DNA from: Flavobacterium sp.
GTDB taxonomy: Bacteria; Bacteroidota; Bacteroidia; Flavobacteriales; Flavobacteriaceae
Reading direction: 5' to 3'
NCBI GenBank assembly: GCA_029946065.1
Contig: JAQSDU010000015.1
Coordinates: 1 to 64,000, forward strand
DNA length: 64,000 bases
Part shown: piece after piece, positions 52,964-61,240 of the stretch
Layout: each line of letters begins with the position of its first letter
Numbering within the stretch: the stretch's first letter is position 1
Translations under genes and position numbers: made by a program
Notes under the pieces: generated by a model
Seen by the model: only the letters and a program-made list of their open reading frames with translations
Database searches by the model: none
Told to the model about the DNA's origin: nothing

Positions 52964-53368
52964 TTAGTTTACCACAATAGTCTGTGTAACAAACTCGGTA
53001 GCCGATTTTTTAAATTTTAAATTGTAAGTCCCCGCTGAAGTAGCCTTAAATTTATAAATTGTAGTTTTGCTAGCAGGAGTTGTTCCGCAATTTGTACCAG
53101 CATACTTTGCTTTTACCTCAATTGTCTTTGTGTTTGCTGCTGTTGTTTCCAAAACTTTGTCAAATGTACCACAAGCATTGTCAACAGTGAAAGCCACATT
53201 GAGTGACAACTCGGTGTTGACTGTACCAGTCGTAGGACCCGTAACTGCTGTTACAAAGGCTGTTTTTGACAAAGGTGCGTTGGAATTGTCATCGTCACTA
53301 CTACATGACGTGAATGCTGCTGCTGTAAATAAAACGAGTGCTGCGGCGTGTAATCTGAACTTTTTCAT
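52964..53368 (-). CDS. Small secreted lipoprotein, function unknown
   Basis: 134 residues. Signal peptide with lipobox FTSCSS (about 19-24) followed by DDDN, an acidic patch of the kind linked to surface export of Bacteroidota lipoproteins. The mature part is a single predicted beta-sandwich (TGTVNTELSLNVAFTVDN to FVTQTIVVN) with two Cys (CGTF and NCGTT) that could pair. No family recognised; GPTTGTVNTE resembles the start of Ig-like surface domains. Confidence 0.8.
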   Translation of the reverse strand: MKKFRLHAAALVLFTAAAFTSCSSDDDNSNAPLSKTAFVTAVTGPTTGTVNTELSLNVAFTVDNACGTFDKVLETTAANTKTIEVKAKYAGTNCGTTPASKTTIYKFKATSAGTYNLKFKKSATEFVTQTIVVN

Positions 53369-54173
53369 AGCATTTAAAAATTTAAGTTATTTGAAAGTAA
53401 GAGCACCCTGAACCACTAAGGTTGCTTGGCGACGAAAGTTAAAAAGCGTTAATGAATGTAGGATTATTTTTATGTTATTGGTAACCAATAAATTGTACTT
53501 CCAAAGATTTTGTTTTTTAACTTTTTAGGTGTCAAGTAGGTATTTTTACTTAATTTCTAAAGGGTTCGGGTAAAATTTTTACTATTTTTTATTGAAATTA
53601 AATCCATGGTGCTAAAAAAGTAATTATTGTGCGATAATTTAATATTAGTGGTTTTTCAATAGTTGACTACATTTCAAAAATGTAAGCTTTAGAAATAATA
53701 AACCCTTGACGGCGAATTAAGTTTAATGTAAGTAGTTCTTTAAGATATTTATCGATTACATCTTGTAATATGCGATTTGTATTTTCTACGTTTATATATA
53801 AAGTCATGTAAAAATTGTCAATTACGGTATGTAGATTACCTTACTGAATTTAAGATAAAGACGCACGCAGCAAAAGTGGCTTTGTGATTTTCTGGCAAGC
53901 GAAACATGCTGGCTTCTACGAAGATCATGGAAGCAATATTCGAAGGGAATACGGACTTATTATCTTTATTGCCATGTCATAGTTCCTTTAGAGGAATTAG
54001 AATACTGCAGTTAACTTTTCTCCGGTTTCAAATTGTAAGTGTACACAGTTACTAAACGTGATTTTCTAGACTGCGTCTTAAGATTGAATGAATAATTTGA
54101 TATAGCCAGAAAAGCAAAAACCCCACAAATCATAAGATTTACAGGGTTTCGATGCATTTTGTTCTTTTTATCG
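53369..54173. other. About 800 bp with no confident gene, between the lipoprotein and tRNA-Tyr
   Basis: Very AT-rich to about 53860, then a more balanced stretch (53870-54000) whose frames are all broken, perhaps a gene remnant that I could not identify. A 46-codon minus-strand ORF at 53667-53807 is listed separately. No repeats or RNA structures stood out. Confidence 0.45.
53667..53807 (-). CDS. Possible 46-residue protein, unknown
   Basis: Minus-strand ATG at 53807 opens MTLYINVENTNRILQDVIDK and closes at TAG 53667-53669. The composition (charged, amphipathic, DVIDKYLKELLTLNLIRRQG) looks more protein-like than neighbouring frames, but there is no promoter box, terminator or recognised family. 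It may be the remnant of a longer gene. Confidence 0.3.
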   Translation of the reverse strand: MTLYINVENTNRILQDVIDKYLKELLTLNLIRRQGFIISKAYIFEM

Positions 54174-54254
54174 TGGGGAGAGCAGGATTCGAACCTGCGA
54201 AGTTCACACAGCAGATTTACAGTCTGCCCTCGTTGGCCGCTTGAGTATCTCCCC
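54174..54254 (-). tRNA. tRNA-Tyr (GTA)
   Basis: On the minus strand the 7-bp acceptor stem GGGGAGA / TCTCCCC closes an 81-nt molecule with discriminator A. The anticodon stem GCAGA/TCTGC holds loop CTGTAAA with anticodon GTA. A long variable arm (about CTGTGTGAACTTCGCA) and the T-loop GGTTCGAATCC are present, as expected for class II tRNA-Tyr. CCA is not encoded. Confidence 0.97.
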
Positions 54255-54295
54255 ATTTCTGATAAAACAATAGCTATTGTCCTTTCAAGCGGTTG

Positions 54296-54325
54296 CAAAT
54301 ATAACAACAGTTTTGGTGTTTACAA
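54296..54325 (-). promoter_or_regulatory. Promoter of tRNA-Tyr
   Basis: On minus this reads TTG, 19 bp, then TATATTTG, an exact Bacteroidota promoter (minus-7 box at plus 54296-54303, minus-33 at 54323-54325). A 14-bp perfect palindrome ACAATAGCTATTGT at 54267-54280 lies between it and the tRNA 5' end and may be a leader-processing signal. Confidence 0.75.
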
Positions 54326-54382
54326 ATAAATTGCGAACATAATTTAGGTCTTTTTTTTAATCGTTTGATGTTGAAATAAATA

Positions 54383-54409
54383 AAAAAATCTCCACAAGGG
54401 AGATTTTTT
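54383..54409 (-). terminator. Terminator of the thioredoxin-like gene pair
   Basis: Stem AAAAAATCTCC / GGAGATTTTTT (11 bp) with a 5-nt loop, 23 bp past the stop of the gene at 54432. It is symmetric enough to act in both directions. Confidence 0.85.
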
Positions 54410-54431
54410 CATAAGCCAATTTGATAAGCTT

Positions 54432-55556
54432 TTATTTTGCCAAATATTCCGATATTTTTGCTCTTAATTCAGACCCTCTTAAATCTTTTGCGATGATTTT
54501 TCCATTCGCATCAAGGATAAAAGTAGCAGGAATACTTTTGATATTGTATTGCAAAGCTATCGGATCTTCCCAAAACAGTAGATTGGAGATATGTGTCCAA
54601 GTAAGGCCGTCTTTGGCAATTGCTTCTTTCCATTTCGTACCGTCTTTGTCTAATGAAACGCTGATGATATTGAGTCCTTTTGCATGAAAATCATTGTATA
54701 GCTGCACTACATTTGGGTTTTCTCTCCTGCAAGGACCACACCATGACGCCCAAAAATCAATGATGGTAACTTTGCCCAAAGATTCCTTTAGGGAAACTTT
54801 TTTTCCTTCGGGATTTGGTGCAGAGAAATCTGGTGCAACATTGCCAATATTTAACGACACATAGCCGTTGATTTTTGTTTGTACGCTTTTTCCGGCTTTT
54901 GTGTTTTTAATTGAAGCATCAAGGCTGTTGAACGTTTTTTTAATCTTCTCGATATCCACATCGGGATTGCTGAACATATTGTCCATCAGCAATACAGAAA
55001 GAAATGATTTCGGATTTTCAGATGGAAAAGCGGTCGAAAGCGCCACCATTTGGTCTTGATACGTTTTCAATTCTTTTATAAGAAGATTGGTGGTCACCGT
55101 ATCTTTCTTCGTTTGCGCTTCATTCCACTTTTCGGTGTTTTTGTTTTGAAAATCCATCATCTTATTCTGGATGGCAATGGCTGTGGTATTAAAACGCTGA
55201 AGATCGTCATTACTCCTTGTACCTCCAATCTTACTTTTTCCGATACTGTCTTTGTAAATCGTAAAGTTTATTTTTCCTTCTTCGAGGATGAAAACGAGTT
55301 TGTCTTCAATCTTATCGAATTCAAGAAAATGTATGGACGGCTCAGGCGTTTTTCCCTTGAAAGAAAATACCCCATTCTCTACTTTAGCGCTGTCTAATTT
55401 TACAAATTTTCCCAAATCATCTGGCTTTACAAGATATACTTTCAGGCCATTTTCCATACCCGTAGCACTTCCAGTAATTGCATAATCTTTGTCGGCTAAC
55501 GTCCTAAAAGACACAAGTCCGGCCGCAACTATAATAAAGAGAAAAATATTTTTCAT
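54432..55556 (-). CDS. TlpA/AhpC-TSA-family thioredoxin-like protein with DUF4369
   Basis: 374-residue exported thioredoxin-fold protein, likely a periplasmic or membrane-attached disulfide reductase. Signal sequence about 1-20 (IFLFIIVAAGLVSFRTLA), DUF4369-type beta domain about 25-120 (AITGSATGMENGLKVYLV), helical linker, then the thioredoxin domain about 235-374 with active site WASWCGPCRRENPN, the TlpA insert region and the cis-Pro loop SIPATFILDANG. The C-terminus ends DLRGSELRAKISEYLAK. It is a tandem paralogue of the next gene on minus (55561), with 4 bp between them; the same architecture is widespread in Flavobacteriia. Not a classical lipoprotein, unlike its partner. Confidence 0.93.
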   Translation of the reverse strand: MKNIFLFIIVAAGLVSFRTLADKDYAITGSATGMENGLKVYLVKPDDLGKFVKLDSAKVENGVFSFKGKTPEPSIHFLEFDKIEDKLVFILEEGKINFTIYKDSIGKSKIGGTRSNDDLQRFNTTAIAIQNKMMDFQNKNTEKWNEAQTKKDTVTTNLLIKELKTYQDQMVALSTAFPSENPKSFLSVLLMDNMFSNPDVDIEKIKKTFNSLDASIKNTKAGKSVQTKINGYVSLNIGNVAPDFSAPNPEGKKVSLKESLGKVTIIDFWASWCGPCRRENPNVVQLYNDFHAKGLNIISVSLDKDGTKWKEAIAKDGLTWTHISNLLFWEDPIALQYNIKSIPATFILDANGKIIAKDLRGSELRAKISEYLAK

Positions 55557-55560
55557 GGTT

Positions 55561-56706
55561 TTATTTTAAAAGGGACGCCACTTTTGCTTTAAGCGCATCG
55601 CCACGCAAATCACGCGCTATGATTTTTCCGCTGGCATCCAAAAGGAATGTTGCCGGAATTTGGTCGATACCATATTGCAAAGCGATTGGGTCTTTCCATT
55701 TTTTAAGGTTAGAAACTTGTGTCCATAAAAGGCCGTCTTTTTCAATAGCGGTTTTCCATGCAGCCGCATCGTCATCTAGTGAAACACCAACGATGTTAAG
55801 TCCTTTTGCGTGGAATTCTTTGTAAAGCGCTACAACATTCGGATTTTCTTGTCTGCAAGGGCCACACCATGAAGCCCAGAAATCGACAATTGTCAATTTA
55901 CCTAAAGATGTTTTTAGTGAAGCTATTTTCCCGTCAGGTGTATTAGCTGTGAAATCAGGAGCGACGGCACCTTCATTTAAAACGGCCGCTGCTGCTGCTG
56001 GTGTTGCCATTTTTTGAAGTTCGTCCAATCTCTTTTTAAGGTCTTTACCCGGTTTTGTGTCTTTTATTGATTTATCAAGACCGTCATATAATTTTTTTAT
56101 TTTTGTAAGATCTGGATTTTGAAACATCCCTTTCATCAATAAAACGGAGATAAACGCCTTAGGGTGCGTAGCGACATAATCTTCAGATTTCTTACTGAAT
56201 TCTTCTTGTAGTGTTCTGTATTGTTTCATCAGGCCATTCGCAGTAACAGTGTCTTTAGTTTGTTGCGCTTGGTTCATTTTGGCCATATTGTCATTTTTGA
56301 ATTTCTCTACTTTCTTTTGAAAAGCTTGGCTTGTCGCCTTAAAGGAATTCAACTCTTCGTTATTGTATGTTCCGGTAGTTTTTGTATTGCCTATGCTGTC
56401 TTTGTTGATGACCATTTCTAAATCACCATTCTCAAGAATGAAAAGCACTTTTTCCGGTTTTCCAGCGATATCCACGAAAGTGATTTCTGGTTCTTTTGCA
56501 CTTCCTTTGAAAGAGAATTTCCCATCTTCTATTTTTACTGTGTCTAATGGCACAATTTGCATGGTTAATGGATCTTGTTTCTGTAGAATAGCAACTTTTC
56601 CCGCTTCAATACCTTTTACGGTTCCTGTGATAATGTATTCGTTGTCGCCTGCTTTGTTACAAGAAACAATAGCTACAGCAGCGAGTAATAATAAGACTTT
56701 TTTCAT
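55561..56706 (-). CDS. TlpA/AhpC-TSA-family thioredoxin-like lipoprotein with DUF4369
   Basis: 381 residues. Lipobox AIVSCN (about 12-17), DUF4369 about 22-115 (IITGTVKGIEAGKVAILQKQ), an Ala-rich linker (MATPAAAAAVLNEG), then thioredoxin domain about 240-381 with WASWCGPCRQENPN and QIPATFLLDASG. The DUF4369-thioredoxin protein downstream on minus is clearly homologous along its full length (KDSIGNTKTTGTYNNEEL against KDSIGKSKIGGTRSNDDL), so the pair arose by tandem duplication; one is a lipoprotein and the other is not. First gene of the unit. Confidence 0.94.
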   Translation of the reverse strand: MKKVLLLLAAVAIVSCNKAGDNEYIITGTVKGIEAGKVAILQKQDPLTMQIVPLDTVKIEDGKFSFKGSAKEPEITFVDIAGKPEKVLFILENGDLEMVINKDSIGNTKTTGTYNNEELNSFKATSQAFQKKVEKFKNDNMAKMNQAQQTKDTVTANGLMKQYRTLQEEFSKKSEDYVATHPKAFISVLLMKGMFQNPDLTKIKKLYDGLDKSIKDTKPGKDLKKRLDELQKMATPAAAAAVLNEGAVAPDFTANTPDGKIASLKTSLGKLTIVDFWASWCGPCRQENPNVVALYKEFHAKGLNIVGVSLDDDAAAWKTAIEKDGLLWTQVSNLKKWKDPIALQYGIDQIPATFLLDASGKIIARDLRGDALKAKVASLLK

Positions 56707-56736
56707 TTTTTATTGTACATTTTGTTTTTAGTGTGG

Positions 56737-56778
56737 CAAAAGTATTTTAAATTTAGGTGTTATGGTTAATTTTTAACC
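56737..56778 (-). promoter_or_regulatory. Promoter and inverted repeat before the thioredoxin-like pair
   Basis: On minus TACTTTTG (plus 56737-56744) fits TAnnTTTG, 31 bp before the start at 56706. The inverted repeat GGTTAA-TTT-TTAACC at 56764-56778 covers the minus-33 position and could be an operator. Confidence 0.45.
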
Positions 56779-56889
56779 TAAAATTTACGTTTTAGTTGGC
56801 AAAATTTGCAAAGTTGCAAAGTTTTTTAATTTGAAAGTTAAAAAGCCGTAAAACAATATTCTAACGTTGTAATGCTGCAACTTTAATAA

Positions 56890-58302
56890 TTATTTTAATT
56901 CCGACGGACAAACGAAGTTAGAAAGCCTGATATCGGTTTTTCTAATTCCAGCAATTCCTTTTTCAACATTTATCATATTGTGATACCCTCTGGATTTGAG
57001 AATCGAAGCCATGATTACCGAACGATAACCACCAGCGCAATGGAGGTAAAATTTTTCATTTTGAGGCACTTCAGCGAGTTGATTGTTGATGAAATCCAAC
57101 GGAATATTCAACGCTCTTGGGATATGTTCTGCAATGAATTCTCCCGGTTTGCGTGCATCAATAACTATATTTTTATTGGTATAGTCAGCCGCAAATTGTT
57201 CTGGAGTAATTGATTCGAGGGCATCGGTTTCAAAAGAAGCGGCAATCCACGCATTTATACCGCCTTGCAAATAACCAATTGCTTTGTCAAATCCAACTCT
57301 TGAAAGGCGTGTAATGGTTTCTTCTTCGCGACCTTCCGGAGCAACCAATAGTAGTGGCTGTTTGACGTCCATAATTAGTGCACCGACCCAAGGCGCAAAA
57401 TTGCCCTGAATACCGATGAAAATTGAACCTGGAATATGTGCTTTTGCATAATCGTCTTCATGGCGCACATCGAGAATTATCGCATCGGTAAGTTCCGCTA
57501 GTTCTTTAAATTCAGAAGGCGAAAATGCTTTATTGCTTTTTTCCAATATATCGTCCAAGCTTTCGTAACCTTCAATATTCATCATTACATTTTGAGGAAA
57601 ATAGGCGGGAGGAAGCCCTAATCCGTCTAACAACTCAGCAATAAATTCATCTTTCGACATGTCTGCACGAAGCGCATAATTGGTTGCTTTCTGGTTGCCT
57701 AAAGTATCGGTCGTTTCCTTGCTCATGTTTTTGCCGCAAGCACTTCCGGCACCGTGACTTGGATAAACAATCAAATTATCATCCAACGGCATGATTTTAT
57801 TGCGAAGTGAATCATATAAGTAAGAGGCCAGTTTTTCTTGCGTTAATTCTGCCGTAAATGCTTGTGCCAAATCCGGTCGTCCAACATCGCCTATAAAAAG
57901 CGTATCACCAGTTATGATCCCGTGGTTTTTTCCGGTTTCGTCAATCAATAAATAAGTGGTGCTTTCCAAAGTATGTCCTGGCGTATGAATGGCTTTTATG
58001 GTATAATTGCCTACTTTAAACTCTTGATCGTCTTCTGCAATTATGGTCTCAAATTTTGGATTTGCAGTAGGGCCGTACACGATTTTTCCGCCGGTTTTCT
58101 GCGCCAAATCAAGATGTCCCGAAACAAAATCGGCGTGAAAATGCGTTTCAAAAATATATTTTATTGTTGCGTTGTCTTTTTCAGCTCGGTCGATATATGG
58201 TTGCACTTCACGCAAAGGATCAAAAATGGCAGCTTCGCCATTACTTTCGATATAATAGGCGGCTTGGGCAATGCATCCGGTATAGATTTGTTCAATTTTC
58301 AT
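56890..58302 (-). CDS. MBL-fold hydrolase with two rhodanese domains (persulfide dioxygenase-like)
   Basis: Cytoplasmic sulfur-metabolism protein, 470 residues from the ATG at 58302 (MKIEQIYTGC; an ATG two codons earlier is possible). Metallo-beta-lactamase domain about 1-245 of the ETHE1/persulfide-dioxygenase type: THFHADFVSGH carries the metal His pair and Asp, with Phe where HxHxDH normally has the last His; IHTPGHTLESTTY and ITGDTLFIGDVGRPDL follow. Two rhodanese domains fill about 265-465. The first has VAPEGREEE where the catalytic loop should be and lacks Cys; the second has LHCAGGYRS with the active Cys. Expected to oxidise or transfer persulfide sulfur. Stands alone on minus. Confidence 0.92.
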   Translation of the reverse strand: MKIEQIYTGCIAQAAYYIESNGEAAIFDPLREVQPYIDRAEKDNATIKYIFETHFHADFVSGHLDLAQKTGGKIVYGPTANPKFETIIAEDDQEFKVGNYTIKAIHTPGHTLESTTYLLIDETGKNHGIITGDTLFIGDVGRPDLAQAFTAELTQEKLASYLYDSLRNKIMPLDDNLIVYPSHGAGSACGKNMSKETTDTLGNQKATNYALRADMSKDEFIAELLDGLGLPPAYFPQNVMMNIEGYESLDDILEKSNKAFSPSEFKELAELTDAIILDVRHEDDYAKAHIPGSIFIGIQGNFAPWVGALIMDVKQPLLLVAPEGREEETITRLSRVGFDKAIGYLQGGINAWIAASFETDALESITPEQFAADYTNKNIVIDARKPGEFIAEHIPRALNIPLDFINNQLAEVPQNEKFYLHCAGGYRSVIMASILKSRGYHNMINVEKGIAGIRKTDIRLSNFVCPSELK

Positions 58303-58467
58303 TGTCATAGTTTGAGGATGTAAAATTAATCAGAAATTGGTTTGTATGTAACAACTTAGCCTATGAATTAACAATTTTTTATTTCGACTTCAGTAATTAC
58401 TTATTTAACTAAAATTTAGTAATCGTTTTGCATACAGCAACTGCTATTAATAGTAATTTTAATCGCT

Positions 58468-59586
58468 ATGAAAAATGATGCAAAAAAAGGGTTTTTCTTC
58501 AAATCTTATGAAGCGCCATATACGTCTCCATTCGATAAACTTTTTGAGATTTTCAAGGAATTAATTACCCACACTTCCGGCGATTTTGACGAAGCAATCG
58601 AATGGCTGCGTGAACTCGATACCGAATATAAACTCACCGACAAAAATTATACAATCGATGATTTTATCGAAGACCTAAAGAAAAAAGGTTACATCCGAGA
58701 TGAACTTAAAGACGATGGTACGACAGGTACCGGAATTACCGCCAAAACCGAACGCGCCATCCGACAGCAAGCGTTGGATCATATTTTCGGAAACATCAAA
58801 AAAAGCGGTAATGGCAACCACAAAACCAAACATACCGGAAGTGGCGATGAACATACGGGTGAATTCCGGGATTTTAATTTTGGCGACAGCCTTGAACGTA
58901 TCTCACTCACAGAAAGTTTACGAAACGCACAGATCAATAATGGCGTCGAAGAATTCCGAATTACCGAAAATGATTTGATTGTCGAAGAAACGCAGTTCAA
59001 GGCACAAATGAGTACCGTTTTAATGATCGACATCAGCCACAGTATGATTCTTTATGGTGAAGATAGAATTACACCCGCCAAAAAAGTAGCCATGGCACTT
59101 GCGGAACTGATTACGACGCGTTATCCAAAAGACACTTTAGATATTTTGGTTTTCGGGAATGATGCTTGGACAATTCCGATAAAAGATTTACCGTATTTAA
59201 AAGTCGGTCCTTACCACACCAATACTGTCGCGGGTTTGCAACTGGCCATGGACTTGCTCCGAAGAAAACGCAATACTAACAAACAGATTTTCATGATCAC
59301 CGACGGGAAACCAAGTTGTGTGCGCGAACGTGACGGTTCCTATTATATGAATAGCAATGGCCTCGACGAATATATCGTTGACAAATGTTACAACCAAGCA
59401 CAGCAAGCCCGAAAATTACATATTCCGATAACGACTTTTATGATTGCAAACGATCCGTATTTGCAAAAATTTGTCAATAAGTTTACCGAAGCCAATCAGG
59501 GAAAGGCTTTTTACACCGGACTAAAAGGACTTGGAGAGATGATTTTCGAGGATTATGAAACAAATAGAAAAAAAAGGATTAAATAA
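58468..59586 (+). CDS. von Willebrand factor A-domain protein paired with a MoxR-like ATPase
   Basis: 372-residue cytoplasmic protein with no signal peptide. N-terminal helical/acidic region about 1-150 (KSYEAPYTSPFDKLFEIFKE, FIEDLKKKGYIRDEL) and vWA domain about 180-355 with the metal site DISHSM (D188, S190, S192), GLQLAMDLLRRK and ITDGKPS. Together with the AAA protein 63 bp downstream it matches the MoxR/vWA chaperone-like pairs (also the Mg-chelatase ChlI/ChlD plan), in which the vWA protein recruits a client. Client unknown. The operon has no further gene of this type in the window. Confidence 0.9.
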   Translation: MKNDAKKGFFFKSYEAPYTSPFDKLFEIFKELITHTSGDFDEAIEWLRELDTEYKLTDKNYTIDDFIEDLKKKGYIRDELKDDGTTGTGITAKTERAIRQQALDHIFGNIKKSGNGNHKTKHTGSGDEHTGEFRDFNFGDSLERISLTESLRNAQINNGVEEFRITENDLIVEETQFKAQMSTVLMIDISHSMILYGEDRITPAKKVAMALAELITTRYPKDTLDILVFGNDAWTIPIKDLPYLKVGPYHTNTVAGLQLAMDLLRRKRNTNKQIFMITDGKPSCVRERDGSYYMNSNGLDEYIVDKCYNQAQQARKLHIPITTFMIANDPYLQKFVNKFTEANQGKAFYTGLKGLGEMIFEDYETNRKKRIK

Positions 59587-59649
59587 ATAATTATGAATGT
59601 TGAATTTTAAATGCTTAGTTACCTAAAATTCAAAATTTAAAATAAAAAA

Positions 59650-61113
59650 ATGGAGATAAACAACATTAATACGCTCGGCCAATTAAAAACCTCAGGTTAC
59701 AAAAGTAAACCTATAAAAGAAGAATTGCGAGACAACTTAAGAAACAAAATAAAATCAGGAAAACTTGCATTCGAAGGTGTTCACGGCTATGAAAACACTG
59801 TAATTCCGGAACTCGAAAGGGCAATTTTGTCACGCCATAACATCAATTTACTCGGACTTCGCGGTCAGGCGAAAACTCGTTTGGCGCGTTTGATGCTCAA
59901 TTTACTCGATGAATATATTCCGTATGTTACAGGTTCAGAAATCAACGATGATCCGTTCCAGCCGATTTCACGTTTTGCAAAGGACATTATTGCAGAAAAA
60001 GGCGATGAAACACCTATTTCATGGTTAAACAAAAGTGATCGGTTTTTTGAAAAACTTGCCACACCAGATGTTACAGTTGCCGATTTGATAGGCGATATCG
60101 ACCCTATCAAAGCTGCCAATTTAAAATTATCGTATGCCGATGACCGCGTGATTCACTTTGGGATGATTCCACGTGCCAACCGTTGTATTTTCGTCATTAA
60201 CGAATTGCCCGATTTGCAGGCCAGGATACAAGTTGCATTGTTCAATATTTTACAAGAAGGTGATATACAGATTCGCGGTTATAAGTTGCGATTGGTTTTG
60301 GATATGCAGTTCATATTCACCGCAAATCCAGAAGATTATACCAATCGAGGTAGCATCGTCACGCCTTTGAAAGACAGAATCGGTTCGCAAATTTTAACGC
60401 ATTATCCGGATTCAGTCGCTACTGCTAGAAAAATTACCGAGCAGGAAGCCAAATTAGACAATCGCCAAATAGAAACCGTGCACGTGCCTTCACTGGCAAA
60501 AGATTTATTGGAACAAATTAGTTTTGAAGCCCGTGAAAGCGAATTTATTGATAACAAAAGCGGCGTCAGTGCAAGAATGAGCATTACGGCTTATGAAAAT
60601 CTTTTAAGTACGGCAGAACGACGCGCATTGCGAAATGGAGAAGATAAAACCACCGTTCGGCTTTCGGATTTTATGGGTATTATTCCCGCAATCACAGGAA
60701 AAGTTGAATTGGTTTATGAAGGCGAACAGGAAGGCGCAGCGGTTGTTGCTCAAAACCTTATTAACGATGCCATTCATACCTTCTTTCCTGGCTATTTTCC
60801 TAAGATTGAAAAGCTAGAAAAAGCAGATGAAAAAACAGCCTATTCAGCGATTATAGAATGGTTTTTTACGGAAAGCGGATTCGAATTACCTGACGATGCC
60901 ACCGATGTCGAATACAAAAACATACTTGATGAAATCGCACCTTTGGAGCAGCTATTGCAAAAATATCAATCGGAATTACCCGCAGCAGATCGTTATTTTA
61001 TGAAAGAATTTGTGCTTTGGGGATTGGTAGAATACAATAAACTGAGCAAAGATAGGTTTTCTGAAGGATATCAGTTTAAGGATTTGTATGGTAGTTATAT
61101 TAGTAAGCTTTAA
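59650..61113 (+). CDS. MoxR/Mg-chelatase-like AAA+ ATPase
   Basis: 487 residues. Walker A GLRGQAKT (G69-T76), Walker B with IFVINELPDL (N184-E185, Asn where most AAA+ have Asp), sensor 1 FTANPEDYTNRG and the RIGSQ region. The AAA core spans about 40-290, and a C-terminal extension about 300-487 follows (SARMSITAYENLLSTAERRA, then an acidic tail). It is probably the ring partner of the vWA protein upstream. Family knowledge: such pairs insert cofactors or remodel complexes using ATP. The long C-terminal extension and the Asn in Walker B are shared features of this subclass as far as I recall. Confidence 0.9.
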   Translation: MEINNINTLGQLKTSGYKSKPIKEELRDNLRNKIKSGKLAFEGVHGYENTVIPELERAILSRHNINLLGLRGQAKTRLARLMLNLLDEYIPYVTGSEINDDPFQPISRFAKDIIAEKGDETPISWLNKSDRFFEKLATPDVTVADLIGDIDPIKAANLKLSYADDRVIHFGMIPRANRCIFVINELPDLQARIQVALFNILQEGDIQIRGYKLRLVLDMQFIFTANPEDYTNRGSIVTPLKDRIGSQILTHYPDSVATARKITEQEAKLDNRQIETVHVPSLAKDLLEQISFEARESEFIDNKSGVSARMSITAYENLLSTAERRALRNGEDKTTVRLSDFMGIIPAITGKVELVYEGEQEGAAVVAQNLINDAIHTFFPGYFPKIEKLEKADEKTAYSAIIEWFFTESGFELPDDATDVEYKNILDEIAPLEQLLQKYQSELPAADRYFMKEFVLWGLVEYNKLSKDRFSEGYQFKDLYGSYISKL

Positions 61114-61118
61114 ATAAC

Positions 61119-61239
61119 AATTGCAATTTCAAAAATCAATATCAAAACCGTTGTATAAAAAAATCCAAATTCCTTTTTTTAAAATTGGAATTTGGATTTT
61201 TTAAGTTTGTAATTGCAATTGATTTTTGCAATTGAAATT
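61119..61239. terminator. Nested inverted repeat containing a 16-bp terminator stem
   Basis: Inside, AAAAAATCCAAATTCC (61158-61173) pairs perfectly with GGAATTTGGATTTTTT (61187-61202), flanked by A and T runs: a strong bidirectional terminator between converging genes. Outside, AATTGCAATTTCAAAAATC at 61119 onward recurs inverted at 61218-61239 with few mismatches, giving a second, outer stem. The whole fills the 127-bp gap. Confidence 0.85.
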
Positions 61240-61240
61240 A

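Noticed and set aside
54174-54254. Integration site at tRNA-Tyr
   Set aside because: No duplicated 3' tRNA fragment or integrase gene within the window.
54011-54307. 98-residue minus-strand ORF
   Set aside because: Runs through the tRNA-Tyr gene on the same strand; overlap with a tRNA makes it implausible.
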